Positions 33,804-42,700 of a DNA stretch of 64,000 nt are shown piece by piece (the stretch's first letter is position 1; every line of letters starts with the position of its first letter). The position numbers and the translations under genes are program-made. This DNA comes from Bacillota bacterium. Lineage in GTDB: Bacteria; Bacillota; Clostridia; Lachnospirales; Lachnospiraceae. The stretch is taken from positions 248,001 to 312,000 of the forward strand of contig JAEZJV010000040.1 of assembly GCA_023415635.1 (NCBI GenBank), given 5' to 3'. The notes beneath the pieces were generated by a model. The model saw nothing but the letters and a program-made list of their open reading frames with translations. It was not told where the DNA came from and made no database searches.

Positions 33804-35078
33804 TTACTTTACATCTTCGATGGCCTTACCGATATCCTTCCTCATGTATTTGTTATCAAACTCCACCCACCCTGTGGCTTTGTATGCCTTTTCTCTAGCC
33901 TCCTTCAAGTCCTTGCCGGTAGCCGTTACACCGAGCACCCTGCCTCCGTTTGTTATAATGTCCTTCCCCGATTTCTTCGTTCCGGCATGGAATACGAAAT
34001 AATCCTCCTTATCCCGGAAGGTCTCCAGCCCACTGATGGGAAATCCCTTTTCATAATGCTCCGGATAACCGTCGGAAGCCAGAATGACGCATACCGCAGC
34101 ATTATCCTCAAATTCGAGTTGAATCCGGTCGAGCCTGCCATCGATACAGGCTTCAAAAACCTCGATGATGTCATTCTTCATTCTTGGCAAAACAACCTGT
34201 GTCTCCGGATCGCCGAAACGTGCATTGTATTCCAGTACCTTCGGTCCATCCTTGGTCAGCATCAGACCAACAAATAGGATCCCGATGAATTCCCTGCCCT
34301 CCGCCTTCATAGCTGCCATAGTCGGCTCATAAATATTTCTGAGGCAGAATTCATCGATTTCCTTTGTATAAAAAGGACTGGGAGAAAAGGTACCCATACC
34401 GCCTGTATTCAGACCCTGATCATTATCCTTCGCTCTCTTATGATCCTGGGCACTGGTCATCGGGAGAATTCTGTTTCCATCGCAAAAAGCCAGCACGGAC
34501 ACCTCTCTTCCAGTCATGAATTCTTCAATAACCAGACGGTCACCAGCAGAACCGAACTGCTTATCCTCCATAATCTGCTTCACACCCTCCACTGCCTCCA
34601 TAAAGGTACTACAAATCAGAACTCCCTTACCAAGTGCCAGACCGTCTGCCTTTAATACAATAGGATAACTTGATTTCTTCAGATATTCCACGGCTTCCTT
34701 CGAATTATCAAAGGTTTCGTAGGCTGCTGAAGGGATACGGTATTTTTTCATAAGATCCTTGGAAAATGCTTTGGATCCCTCAATAATTGCCGCGTTCTTT
34801 CTAGGTCCGAAGACACGCAGTCCCCTAGCCTCGAATACATCAACAACACCCCCGACCAACGGGTCATCCGGTCCTACAATGGTGAGCTCAATCCCCTCTC
34901 TGAAAGCAAATTCAGCCAAGCCTTCGTAATTATTTACCGAGATATCCACGCACTCCGCAAGCTCTTCTATGCCCGCATTCCCTGGTGCACAATACAATCC
35001 TTCCACTCTGGGACTTTCCGCTATCTTTCTTACAATTGCGTGCTCTCTGCCGCCGCTGCCGATTACCAAAACCTTCAT
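33804..35078 (-). CDS. purD: Phosphoribosylamine-glycine ligase
   Basis: ATP-grasp enzyme joining glycine to 5-phosphoribosylamine, step two of purine synthesis. The 424-residue protein opens with VLVIGSGGREHAI, then GPDDPLVGG, the ATP-grasp core (KADGLALGKGV, FMTGREVSVLAF, MTSAQDHKRAKD), and the metal-binding LEYNARFGDPETQ. GGAGGG precedes the ATG. It lies last in purM-purN-purD with about 97 bases before it. Length and motifs are complete. Confidence 0.96.
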   Translation of the reverse strand: MKVLVIGSGGREHAIVRKIAESPRVEGLYCAPGNAGIEELAECVDISVNNYEGLAEFAFREGIELTIVGPDDPLVGGVVDVFEARGLRVFGPRKNAAIIEGSKAFSKDLMKKYRIPSAAYETFDNSKEAVEYLKKSSYPIVLKADGLALGKGVLICSTFMEAVEGVKQIMEDKQFGSAGDRLVIEEFMTGREVSVLAFCDGNRILPMTSAQDHKRAKDNDQGLNTGGMGTFSPSPFYTKEIDEFCLRNIYEPTMAAMKAEGREFIGILFVGLMLTKDGPKVLEYNARFGDPETQVVLPRMKNDIIEVFEACIDGRLDRIQLEFEDNAAVCVILASDGYPEHYEKGFPISGLETFRDKEDYFVFHAGTKKSGKDIITNGGRVLGVTATGKDLKEAREKAYKATGWVEFDNKYMRKDIGKAIEDVK

Positions 35079-35175
35079 CTCTAACCCTCCGTGTATTAAT
35101 CATATTTCATAAGCTTCCATTGATGAACGTAAAAAACAGAAAGCAGCTGGAGCACTGCCGTCTGTTTTTCTGCTG

Positions 35176-35802
35176 CTACATTATTCTTTTCACAATATTA
35201 TTTTCAATCATCAGCTTATTCTGTGAAAGCAAACGTACTGCCTCCGGCAGCAGCTCCCACTCCGCTTGCTCCATTACTCTTCTTTGCAGAAGCTCGGGTG
35301 AATCATTATCCTTCACCGGCACCGCCTTCTGAAGTATAATGGGTCCCGTATCGGTACCCTCGTCAACAAAATGCACTGTTGCACCGGTTATCTTCACACC
35401 GCGGGCCAGGACTGCTTCATGTACCTTCAGTCCGTAATAGCCGTCTCCACAAAAGGACGGGATGAGTGATGGATGGATATTAATAATCCTATTATGATAT
35501 TTCCTGACAAGCTCTTCTGAAAGAATGAACAGGCATCCTGCCAATACAATCAGATCTACCTGGTAACTGTCTATCAATTTTAATAATGCCTCATCAAATT
35601 GTTCCTTATCGCTGAAATCCTTTTTTACCAGTGCTTCAGCCGGAATATTATGCCTTCTTGCCCGTTCCAGCGCATATGCACTGGGGTTGTTGCTGATAAC
35701 AACCTCGACCTTCACATCAGGAAGCTTTTTTTGTTCAATCTGGTCAATCAGTGCCTGCAGATTCGTCCCGCCGCCCGATACCAGAACAGCCAGCTTTAGC
35801 AT
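35176..35802 (-). CDS. purN: Phosphoribosylglycinamide formyltransferase
   Basis: Transfers a formyl group from 10-formyltetrahydrofolate to GAR in purine synthesis. The 208-residue protein has VSGGGTNLQALID at the N-terminus (substrate phosphate loop) and IINIHPSLIPSF with the catalytic Asn and His, followed by VHFVDEGTDTGPII with the catalytic Asp. Its ATG overlaps the purM stop by seven bases, so translation is coupled. Confidence 0.95.
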   Translation of the reverse strand: MLKLAVLVSGGGTNLQALIDQIEQKKLPDVKVEVVISNNPSAYALERARRHNIPAEALVKKDFSDKEQFDEALLKLIDSYQVDLIVLAGCLFILSEELVRKYHNRIINIHPSLIPSFCGDGYYGLKVHEAVLARGVKITGATVHFVDEGTDTGPIILQKAVPVKDNDSPELLQRRVMEQAEWELLPEAVRLLSQNKLMIENNIVKRIM

Positions 35803-36821
35803 AAGGTGACTCCCTTCGCGTTATTTACAGCTTCCCCTATTACATACGCCTTTTCACCCGCTGCCTCAATCAGCTTCACGGCTTGATCGGCATCCTTAGA
35901 GTCTACCGCAATGAGCATACCGATGCCCATATTATAGGTATTGTACATAATTCTCTCCTCGATGTCTCCATCCTTTTGAAGCATACCGAATATAGGCGGA
36001 ACAGTATAGCTATCCTTCTTAATCATCGCATGGACTCCCTCCGGGAGCATTCTCGGTATATTTTCGTAAAAACCACCGCCGGTAATATGGCTGCAGGCCT
36101 TTACGGTAATCTTGCCATTCTTTAAGCTCTTTAAAGCTTTTACATATATTTTTGTAGGAGTAAGCAAGGTCTCTCCCAAAGTGGCACTGAGGGATTCATA
36201 ATACGTATCAAGAGTCTCTCTCTGCATACGGAACACCTTTCTTACCAGGGAGTATCCATTACTGTGGATTCCGGAGGATGCAATACCGATTAAGGTATCT
36301 CCTTGCTTTACAGAGGAACCGGTGACCAGCTGTTTCTGGTCAATGATGCCTACTGCAAAGCCTGCAAGATCATACTCCTCTACCGGATAAAAGCCTGGCA
36401 TCTCTGCAGTTTCACCGCCAATCAGCGCAGCACCGGCCTGCTTACAGCCTTCCGCAACTCCCTTTACGATCATGGCTATTCTCTCAGGTTCATTCTTACC
36501 ACAGGCTATATAGTCAAGGAAAAACAAAGGTTCAGCACCTGCACATGCAATATCATTGACACACATGGCTACACAGTCAATTCCCACTGTATCATGCTTA
36601 TCCATCAGAAACGCAAGCTTCAGCTTCGTGCCAACTCCATCTGTACCGGACACCAGTGTCGGTTGTTCCATATTCTTAAAACTCTCCAGAGAAAATGCCC
36701 CTGAAAACCCTCCGATATCGGAAAGAACCTCAGGACGCATGGTTCCCTTAATATGTTCCTTCATCAGGTCAACTGCTTTATATCCGGCTTCAATATCCAC
36801 GCCTGCCTTCTTATAATCCAT
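35796..36821 (-). CDS. purM: Phosphoribosylformylglycinamidine cyclo-ligase
   Basis: AIR synthetase, closing the imidazole ring in purine synthesis. The 341-residue sequence shows the PurM/ThiL fold markers SGTDGVGTKLKLA, DCVAMCVNDIACAGAEPLFF, GGETAEMPGFY and ITGGGFYENIPRM. AGGAGG lies about eight bases before the ATG. It is the first gene of purM-purN-purD. No purine riboswitch is seen in the 174-base upstream region. Confidence 0.96.
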   Translation of the reverse strand: MDYKKAGVDIEAGYKAVDLMKEHIKGTMRPEVLSDIGGFSGAFSLESFKNMEQPTLVSGTDGVGTKLKLAFLMDKHDTVGIDCVAMCVNDIACAGAEPLFFLDYIACGKNEPERIAMIVKGVAEGCKQAGAALIGGETAEMPGFYPVEEYDLAGFAVGIIDQKQLVTGSSVKQGDTLIGIASSGIHSNGYSLVRKVFRMQRETLDTYYESLSATLGETLLTPTKIYVKALKSLKNGKITVKACSHITGGGFYENIPRMLPEGVHAMIKKDSYTVPPIFGMLQKDGDIEERIMYNTYNMGIGMLIAVDSKDADQAVKLIEAAGEKAYVIGEAVNNAKGVTLC

Positions 36822-36881
36822 CTGTGATACCTCCTAATAGGTTGAATAGCAGCTGCTGCTTTCTACTCTTTATCTGCTCAC

Positions 36882-36910
36882 ATTTTAGCATATTCAGTAT
36901 GGTTTGTCGC
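36882..36910 (-). promoter_or_regulatory. purM: Promoter of purM-purN-purD with extended -10
   Basis: Minus strand GCGACA, 17-base spacer, TAAAAT preceded by TGC (extended -10). The short palindrome AGCAG-CAG-CTGCT follows in the leader. Confidence 0.5.
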
Positions 36911-36995
36911 TAATTTTCAATGGATAATTTCTTATGAAATTGATTAGCTTACCTAATATATCAGGCCCTATCTATAAGTATATATTATTCTTGAA

Positions 36996-38567
36996 TCAGT
37001 TGGCCAGTTCCACATATCTCCTTACTCCATAGCCCCGAAGTTGCAGAAGCAGGACAAAATCCGCAGCCAAGGCTATCATTATATAAACAAGGTAAGAAAG
37101 CATGGAAGGGATCAGAAACATTACGGCAGCCTGAATTCCTACCAGCCCCATGCCGGTGAAGATAACAATCATAGAAGCAGCACTCTGCTTCACTACCACC
37201 GTCTCATTATTCCAATCAAAATTCGGCATCAACAAATTGATTAATAAACCATACATGGCTACAAAAAAAGTCGTCATGACCGTCATGACTAAAATAAGCA
37301 GTACTATCAGAATATCTAGCTGAAGCACCCATCCGATAATTAGAATATCTATGAAAACAGGAGCAAAAATCGTCAGATTGACTGCGATTTTAGAGGCAAA
37401 TATCGTCTGAGGCTTTAACGGAAGAGACTTAAGAACCCAGAAACTCTTCCCTTCCAGGGATATGGAAGCCATGGTGGTGCTGGTCATACTGACGCAAAAG
37501 CCAATGAAAACCGGAACAGAGGCCACTAGTATTTCCGGAGGAATAACCTCGGTATATTGTGAGATATCCAAGAAGAGAAGTGCTATTGCACCTACTGTCA
37601 GAAGAACTACTCCGAAAGCAGTATTTATTACATATACAGAGGATGCAAAATACCTTTTCAACTCCTTCTTATATAATGCCGTAAAGGGGGAGGAGGTCTT
37701 TAAGCTTCTAAGCTTAAACTTCCTACGATAGCTGCCGGTCATCAGTGATGTATTAATCTTTTTGAATACAGCCTTCACCAGAATTATATAAAGAGCGAAG
37801 GCAAGGACTGATATCCCGGTAAAAAGCAGAAAGGAATACAACCGATAATCCACTACTGTCTCTGCATAAAGTCTAGCAAGCGGATAAAGGGAATTAATCT
37901 GATCCATCAAAGATATTCCCATATTAACAAATGCCTGCCCATCGTCCCTGATGGTAAAGGAGAAAGCGATAAATGCAACAAGAACTCCCATAGGAAGAAT
38001 AATACTTAATAGATTGCTAAACCGGAATCTGGAGGTAATATATGCTATCAGAGTCCCTATGAAGGATGCCAGTATAATGGGAACCAACGGCAAGATAAAC
38101 AAGGAAGCAATTCCATAAAGATAAAATAACAGATTCGGGTTCTCAAGTATTCCGTAGGCAAGCATCATTGGAAGCATAATAACCGCAACAAAGACTATGT
38201 TAACTGCATAAAGGATAATGATCCGGCTTGCAACGATTCCCGCCGTACTGATTGGCAGGGACATCACCATATCATAATCCTTAAAGCCAAAGATTGTTCC
38301 TTTAATCTGAAATGTCGTAGTGAGCAAAATTATCAAGCATGTGGCCGTCATCATCAGGGAAGGCAGAAGCTCAATACTATCATAAAACTTCAAACCGATT
38401 CCGATCATCAGGCTATAAAAAAAGGAAATTCCTCCAATAACCAATGTAAAGAAGATAACTCCCATATAGATACCTTTGGAGGCTTTCTTCTTTCCTAATC
38501 TAATTGAAAGCACGTCCCCTAACACTGCCCATAGTTGAACGCGGACTAACCGCATGATTTTATTCAT
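36996..38567 (-). CDS. ABC-2 type exporter permease
   Basis: Membrane permease of 523 residues with about a dozen hydrophobic segments in two halves separated by a cytoplasmic linker (FKKINTSLMTGSYRRKFKLR). The N-terminal MNKIMRLVRVQLWAVLGD is a cytoplasmic amphipathic start. The ATG at 38567 has GGGAGG a few bases upstream; an in-frame start at 38597 is rejected because it falls in the hairpin at 38581-38596. It lies 84 bases after the ATPase gene and is its obvious partner. The substrate is unknown. Confidence 0.82.
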   Translation of the reverse strand: MNKIMRLVRVQLWAVLGDVLSIRLGKKKASKGIYMGVIFFTLVIGGISFFYSLMIGIGLKFYDSIELLPSLMMTATCLIILLTTTFQIKGTIFGFKDYDMVMSLPISTAGIVASRIIILYAVNIVFVAVIMLPMMLAYGILENPNLLFYLYGIASLFILPLVPIILASFIGTLIAYITSRFRFSNLLSIILPMGVLVAFIAFSFTIRDDGQAFVNMGISLMDQINSLYPLARLYAETVVDYRLYSFLLFTGISVLAFALYIILVKAVFKKINTSLMTGSYRRKFKLRSLKTSSPFTALYKKELKRYFASSVYVINTAFGVVLLTVGAIALLFLDISQYTEVIPPEILVASVPVFIGFCVSMTSTTMASISLEGKSFWVLKSLPLKPQTIFASKIAVNLTIFAPVFIDILIIGWVLQLDILIVLLILVMTVMTTFFVAMYGLLINLLMPNFDWNNETVVVKQSAASMIVIFTGMGLVGIQAAVMFLIPSMLSYLVYIMIALAADFVLLLQLRGYGVRRYVELAN

Positions 38568-38580
38568 TATAACCTCCCTC

Positions 38581-38596
38581 TGCCGCTTTGGCGGCA
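38581..38596 (-). promoter_or_regulatory. Hairpin abutting the permease ribosome binding site
   Basis: TGCCGC-caaa-GCGGCA on the mRNA strand, ending two bases before the GGGAGG site. Confidence 0.5.
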
Positions 38597-38651
38597 CAGT
38601 AATCTATAGAAAAGCATATTCCTCGCTTTCTGAAAAACCTGTAAAATACCG

Positions 38652-39365
38652 CTATTTTTCATCTATCAGCTCCATAAATACGTCCTCCAGACTAAGATTT
38701 CCCTTTACCTCCTGAGTTGTGCCACAGGAAATCAGCTTGCCATTCTTAATGATAGCAATTTTATTGCAGAGCTTCTCAGCAACCTCAAGAACATGCGTGG
38801 AGAAAAAGATAGCGCAGCCCTCCTGACATTTTTGAGCCATAAGATTCTTTAAGGTAAATGCAGCCTTGGGGTCTAACCCCACAAAAGGCTCATCTAATAT
38901 CAGAAGCTTCGGGCTGTGAAGCAGGGCCGCAATAATTGCCAGCTTCTGCTTCATACCGTGAGAATAAGAGGATATGGTATCTCCAAGATTCGCAGTCAGC
39001 TCAAAGTCATCTCCATACTTTTTAATTAAGGTCTCCCGTTCGGATTTTTTTACCTCATAAATATCTCCGATAAAATTGAGATATCCAATTCCTGTCAGGT
39101 ACTCATACAAATCCGGGTTATCCGGTATATATGCCATCTGCTTCTTACAGGCCACCGGATCCTTGCGGATGGAGGCCCCTCCGATCAGAATATCCCCCTC
39201 TTCAAAATCCAGTACTCCCGCCACGGATCTTATGGTGGTAGTCTTTCCGGCACCGTTATGACCGATGAAGCCAAAGATATCTCCGCTAAGAACCTCAAGG
39301 TTTAGATTATCTACTGCTTTATGTTCATCTTTATAGCTTTTGGAAAAATTTTTTATCTGTAACAT
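38652..39365 (-). CDS. ABC exporter ATPase
   Basis: Cytoplasmic ATP-binding subunit of 237 residues: Walker A GHNGAGKTTT near residue 36, Q-loop MAYIPDNPDLYEYLTG, signature SSYSHGMKQKLA (Ser-His-Gly in place of Ser-Gly-Gly, as in many ABC-2 exporters), Walker B LLILDEPFVGLD and an H-loop in FFSTHVLEVAE. The start at 39365 follows GGAGGG; an upstream in-frame ATG at 39407 lies beyond the hairpin at 39380-39397. It precedes its permease in one operon, possibly with the M29 peptidase 64 bases upstream. Confidence 0.9.
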   Translation of the reverse strand: MLQIKNFSKSYKDEHKAVDNLNLEVLSGDIFGFIGHNGAGKTTTIRSVAGVLDFEEGDILIGGASIRKDPVACKKQMAYIPDNPDLYEYLTGIGYLNFIGDIYEVKKSERETLIKKYGDDFELTANLGDTISSYSHGMKQKLAIIAALLHSPKLLILDEPFVGLDPKAAFTLKNLMAQKCQEGCAIFFSTHVLEVAEKLCNKIAIIKNGKLISCGTTQEVKGNLSLEDVFMELIDEK

Positions 39366-39379
39366 ACTTCCCTCCATTC

Positions 39380-39397
39380 TGCCGCCAAGTGGCGGCA
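39380..39397 (-). promoter_or_regulatory. Hairpin abutting the ATPase ribosome binding site
   Basis: TGCCGCC-actt-GGCGGCA on the mRNA strand, ending four bases before the GGAGG site. It is almost the same sequence as the hairpin before the permease. Confidence 0.5.
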
Positions 39398-39429
39398 TAA
39401 GCATCACTTATTAAAAATTCAATATGTAT

Positions 39430-41517
39430 CTATTCCGATTTATCTTTTAGTAAAGCTTCATTCAAGCTCTCTGTTCCTTTTAATACGAAACTAGCATTTT
39501 GTATAATCGGTATCCTGCTGCCATCCTTCCTTACCACTGCAATTTCCTTAATTTCATCAAATGGCAGGGTAATATCTGTATGACAGTTGAAATATGCCTT
39601 CGAAGGCTCTGTCTTGCGAAGAAGCGAAATTTCATTATCCCTTGCAACAACCTCCTTTCCATCCGGATTGTATATTGGAACCTCCTCGCTCATCTGATAA
39701 CAGGTGTCACCGATAGCAAAATGCGGACCGGTCTTTTCTGCGATCAAAACAGGAAGTCGGTGTGCGATATCAAAACGCTTCCCCATCATATATGCGGTTG
39801 TATTGGTCCCAATGGCAAATTCACCAAGGGGAAGATAATCATGATTATATAGGAGATTTTCCCTAATAAAGCTTTTATTCTTTTCTTCCTCATCAAAATT
39901 CTCGCAGGAATATTCCGTAATCAGACCATCGATAAACTTTAGGGTAAGCCCTCGGAATTCCAAGTCTCTCAGATAAATCTTAGGCACATGCAGCACTCCA
40001 TTGGTGCCTGATAAAACCGGTGTTGTATATACCTCACCTGCCGGAATATTGACATCTGCAACACAGTTCTCAAAAATCGTCTCCTTAGAGCTGTCCCTCA
40101 GTGGATACAGCTTAACCAAGATATCCGTATGGTTTTCGCCTGCTCCCAGAAGGTGTACATACTCTCCCAAATCCAACGCATCGATGATGCACTGCTGTAT
40201 CTCGCTGTAATGCTTGCTGTTTAAGGTATTCACCTTTACCGTCTCAGCAAAGATTGCAGCAAAATCCTCTCCGATTTCAGGCACCGGATAGGAGATAATG
40301 GTGTAGGAGCTTTCATCCTGCTTCAGATAATTATTCTTAATCAATTTATCCTGATTATTATATTCCACATAAAGCTTCTGCTGGCGCTTATCCAGCTTCA
40401 CAGTCTCCTTCTTATCCTCGGGAGCAAATAACTCCTCACCGAATACCTGGACCACAGCCGGGCCGGCATTAAGTGCAGCTTTTTCCTTATATTGCTCCAA
40501 TGCCTGCTTCACACATTCCAGCTTTCTTTCCTTAAAGGCTTTATCAAAAAAAAGACCGATGTCAAAACGGTGATCATAGTCATACTGCTTATTCGGACTG
40601 GTGGCATGATAACCGATTTTAATATGCTGCAGCTTATTGACCGCATTATGGGCAGCCCTGTAAATAATCGGCTCCAGGCCCATCTTCTCAAAGTTACGGA
40701 TGGCATGGCGAAGCATCCGTTCGTAACCGATCTGATAACGGATATTAACATACCTCTTTCTACTTAACTCCTTATGGCCGATTATAAAGCCCATACGATA
40801 CCCTTGTGTGTAGGTATCTGCCATCGCCTGAAGCTGTTCCTCCGGTAATGTATTTAGAAACTCCGCAGTTTTTATCTCATTCTCAGTAATATATTCTCCG
40901 TAGCTGTAAAGATAGCGTATATCCTCTAGCTTAGCTTCCAGAATAATATCCTTTGCAAAGGTCAGCTCCGTATCCACCTGCTCACGTATTCTGTGAGTAA
41001 CCAATACATCACAGTAATCACTCATAAAGTCATAAATAGCACGCTTTACATCCTTATAGGTATATTCGTCTTCTTCTTCAAAATAATTATAGATTTCAAT
41101 AAATAGCTCTAAATAAATAGTAAGCTCATAGCATCTGCACTCATAGGCATAAACAATGATGGAGCGAAGTTCAGTTGCCAGAAAGGACAGCAGCCTTCCG
41201 AATTTATCACCTAGCTTATCACAGGCATAGGCAGGATTGGTATAGCTAAACTGGTATTGATCTCCTATGATATCCTCATACAATGCCTGATTGAGTCCCT
41301 TCAATTCTGGCAGCGAAAGCTGTCCTATACGCTCCTCCATGACCATCCGGGCTACATTCTCCACCAGCTTGATAAAGGTGGCTGTCCTATAGAAGTATTG
41401 ACGGAAGGGTTCTCTTACCGTCTCCTCCTGAAGGATAGCATCAATTCGTTCCATAGAAAGCATATATCTTTCCTGAATAGCCTCATTATCTTCCTTAAAT
41501 AAATTACTATATTTCAT
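39430..41517 (-). CDS. M29-type aminopeptidase with a long N-terminal extension
   Basis: The C-terminal half of this 695-residue protein matches metallo-aminopeptidases of family M29 (aminopeptidase T/PepS): ENHTDILVKLYPLRD, IPAGEVYTTP and LGEFAIGTNTTAY (metal-ligand glutamates), EKTGPHFAIGDTCY and the final FNCHTDIT. Classic M29 enzymes have about 400 residues; here some 250-280 extra residues precede the domain (FRQYFYRTATFIKLVENVAR, YEDIIGDQYQFSYTNPAYAC), helical and acidic with no signal peptide, so the protein is cytoplasmic. The extension occurs in some clostridia, but its role is unknown to me. It precedes the ABC exporter genes. Confidence 0.82.
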   Translation of the reverse strand: MKYSNLFKEDNEAIQERYMLSMERIDAILQEETVREPFRQYFYRTATFIKLVENVARMVMEERIGQLSLPELKGLNQALYEDIIGDQYQFSYTNPAYACDKLGDKFGRLLSFLATELRSIIVYAYECRCYELTIYLELFIEIYNYFEEEDEYTYKDVKRAIYDFMSDYCDVLVTHRIREQVDTELTFAKDIILEAKLEDIRYLYSYGEYITENEIKTAEFLNTLPEEQLQAMADTYTQGYRMGFIIGHKELSRKRYVNIRYQIGYERMLRHAIRNFEKMGLEPIIYRAAHNAVNKLQHIKIGYHATSPNKQYDYDHRFDIGLFFDKAFKERKLECVKQALEQYKEKAALNAGPAVVQVFGEELFAPEDKKETVKLDKRQQKLYVEYNNQDKLIKNNYLKQDESSYTIISYPVPEIGEDFAAIFAETVKVNTLNSKHYSEIQQCIIDALDLGEYVHLLGAGENHTDILVKLYPLRDSSKETIFENCVADVNIPAGEVYTTPVLSGTNGVLHVPKIYLRDLEFRGLTLKFIDGLITEYSCENFDEEEKNKSFIRENLLYNHDYLPLGEFAIGTNTTAYMMGKRFDIAHRLPVLIAEKTGPHFAIGDTCYQMSEEVPIYNPDGKEVVARDNEISLLRKTEPSKAYFNCHTDITLPFDEIKEIAVVRKDGSRIPIIQNASFVLKGTESLNEALLKDKSE

Positions 41518-41566
41518 TCATTATCATCCTCACTTTATTATCTTGCCAGTCCGAAAGACCTTCGAT

Positions 41567-41896
41567 TTATCCTCCGAAGCCAAGGATATACACAATCATA
41601 AATATAATTGTCATAAATCCGTTCAGTACCGCTCCTATGATGGGAAAACGGTAAAATATATCCTTCTTTTTATAAGCTTTATAGGAAAGAATAAAGCCAA
41701 AGACGGAAAGTCCAAACAAGAATAATCCAATAACACCCAGGATAAAGCTACCCTGTCCCCCCTTTAGACCGGAGATAATACTTAAGGTAAGAAAACCGGC
41801 AACTGCAACAATACCGATTACCATAGAGATAATTCCCATCTTTGTATGTCTTCTCCCCGAGAAATGAATCATCTCCTTATTTTTTTTATGATTCAT
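41567..41896 (-). CDS. DUF6142-like small membrane protein
   Basis: Membrane protein of 109 residues, with a short basic N-terminus (MNHKKNKEMIHFSGRRHTKM) and three hydrophobic helices. It looks like the DUF6142 proteins of Lachnospiraceae, an assignment from memory. AGGAGG precedes the ATG at 41896, which shares four bases with the end of the VanZ gene (ATGA overlap), so the two are coupled. An in-frame start at 41956 falls inside vanZ and is rejected. Function unknown. Confidence 0.72.
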   Translation of the reverse strand: MNHKKNKEMIHFSGRRHTKMGIISMVIGIVAVAGFLTLSIISGLKGGQGSFILGVIGLFLFGLSVFGFILSYKAYKKKDIFYRFPIIGAVLNGFMTIIFMIVYILGFGG

Positions 41897-42384
41897 TGCC
41901 AGCTCCTCCTGCTTTTCTCCTTCTTTATATGATGCCTGCGGTATATTGCGCTGCATATCATATAAGCTATGAACCCAATAACACCCCCAAGAGTATTTAA
42001 AAATACATCATCTACATCAAATATCCCAACCCGTAGCACCAATTGCAGCATCTCTATCGTCAACGTGAAGAATATACATGAAAGAAGCAGTCGAAAGAAA
42101 TTATGAAATCGTCTGTTCATCATAGGAAGCAGAAATCCAAAGGGTGTAAAAGCCAACACATTTCCGAAAATATTTACTACCACGCTTTCAAATCCCAGCT
42201 GTTGCCGGTATTCTATAAACCTCTTTATTTCCTTAAACAGCTCCAAATTATAACGGTAACCCTCTGTCATACCGTCTCTGCCGTAATGCTCACTGAAAAA
42301 TAATAAATACGATAGTAATAGGATATATATATAAAACAAAAGCCTGGTGGCCCAGATTAGCATTTTATTAGGTTGTTTCTTCAA
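41893..42384 (-). CDS. VanZ-family membrane protein
   Basis: Membrane protein of 163 residues with about four helices. The VanZ core is clear: VVNIFGNVLAFTPFGFLLP near residue 69, then TIEMLQLVLRVGIFDVDDVF and LNTLGGVIGFIAYM. VanZ relatives give low-level teicoplanin resistance in some bacteria, but isolated VanZ-like proteins such as this one are common and their role is unclear. It starts a likely vanZ-DUF6142-M29 transcript from the promoter at 42433. Confidence 0.88.
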   Translation of the reverse strand: MKKQPNKMLIWATRLLFYIYILLLSYLLFFSEHYGRDGMTEGYRYNLELFKEIKRFIEYRQQLGFESVVVNIFGNVLAFTPFGFLLPMMNRRFHNFFRLLLSCIFFTLTIEMLQLVLRVGIFDVDDVFLNTLGGVIGFIAYMICSAIYRRHHIKKEKSRRSWQ

Positions 42385-42432
42385 TTTGTTTCTCCATATT
42401 CTAAATTTTCTTAAGGCCTATAAGCAGCTTCT

Positions 42433-42461
42433 ATTATAAAACAAATCCAAATCCTAGTAAA
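42433..42461 (-). promoter_or_regulatory. Sigma-A promoter of the vanZ group
   Basis: Minus strand TTTACT, 17-base spacer, perfect TATAAT. Confidence 0.6.
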
Positions 42462-42562
42462 GTACAATCCGTGATCAGTTAGGCAAATAATATATATATA
42501 TTATAAACACAACTTCTGTGATGCATCTTGCGTGCCATTTATGTATCTTACCGTTCAGACAC

Positions 42563-42591
42563 TTGAAGCAATAGAAATCATATCCTATACT
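42563..42591 (+). promoter_or_regulatory. Sigma-A promoter of the alpha/beta hydrolase gene
   Basis: TTGAAG, 17-base spacer, TATACT, giving a leader of about 100 bases. The leader has TGTGCC pairing with GGCACA (near 42624 and 42649) and the hairpin at 42667. An AT-rich run near 42490 in the same 316-base gap has no clear role. Confidence 0.5.
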
Positions 42592-42666
42592 TACCTCTAG
42601 TCAAACAACACAAAATAACCTGTGCCCCAAGTATGTAGCTGCAGGCACAAACCTAATACGTGGTAT

Positions 42667-42683
42667 GCGCAGACAACCTGCGC
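42667..42683 (+). promoter_or_regulatory. Hairpin abutting the hydrolase ribosome binding site
   Basis: GCGCAG-acaac-CTGCGC, ending six bases before GGAGG (42690-42694). Confidence 0.5.
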
Positions 42684-42700
42684 CGGAATGGAGGATAATT

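Noticed and set aside
36822..36995. Purine riboswitch upstream of purM
   Set aside because: No conserved three-way junction or loop motifs could be seen.
41893..42384. Glycopeptide resistance locus around VanZ
   Set aside because: No vanA/B ligase, vanH, vanX or two-component system is present; VanZ-like proteins are common without them.
42385..42700. Gene in the gap before the alpha/beta hydrolase
   Set aside because: Only short frames without ribosome binding sites occur; the gap is explained by two divergent promoters and a structured leader.
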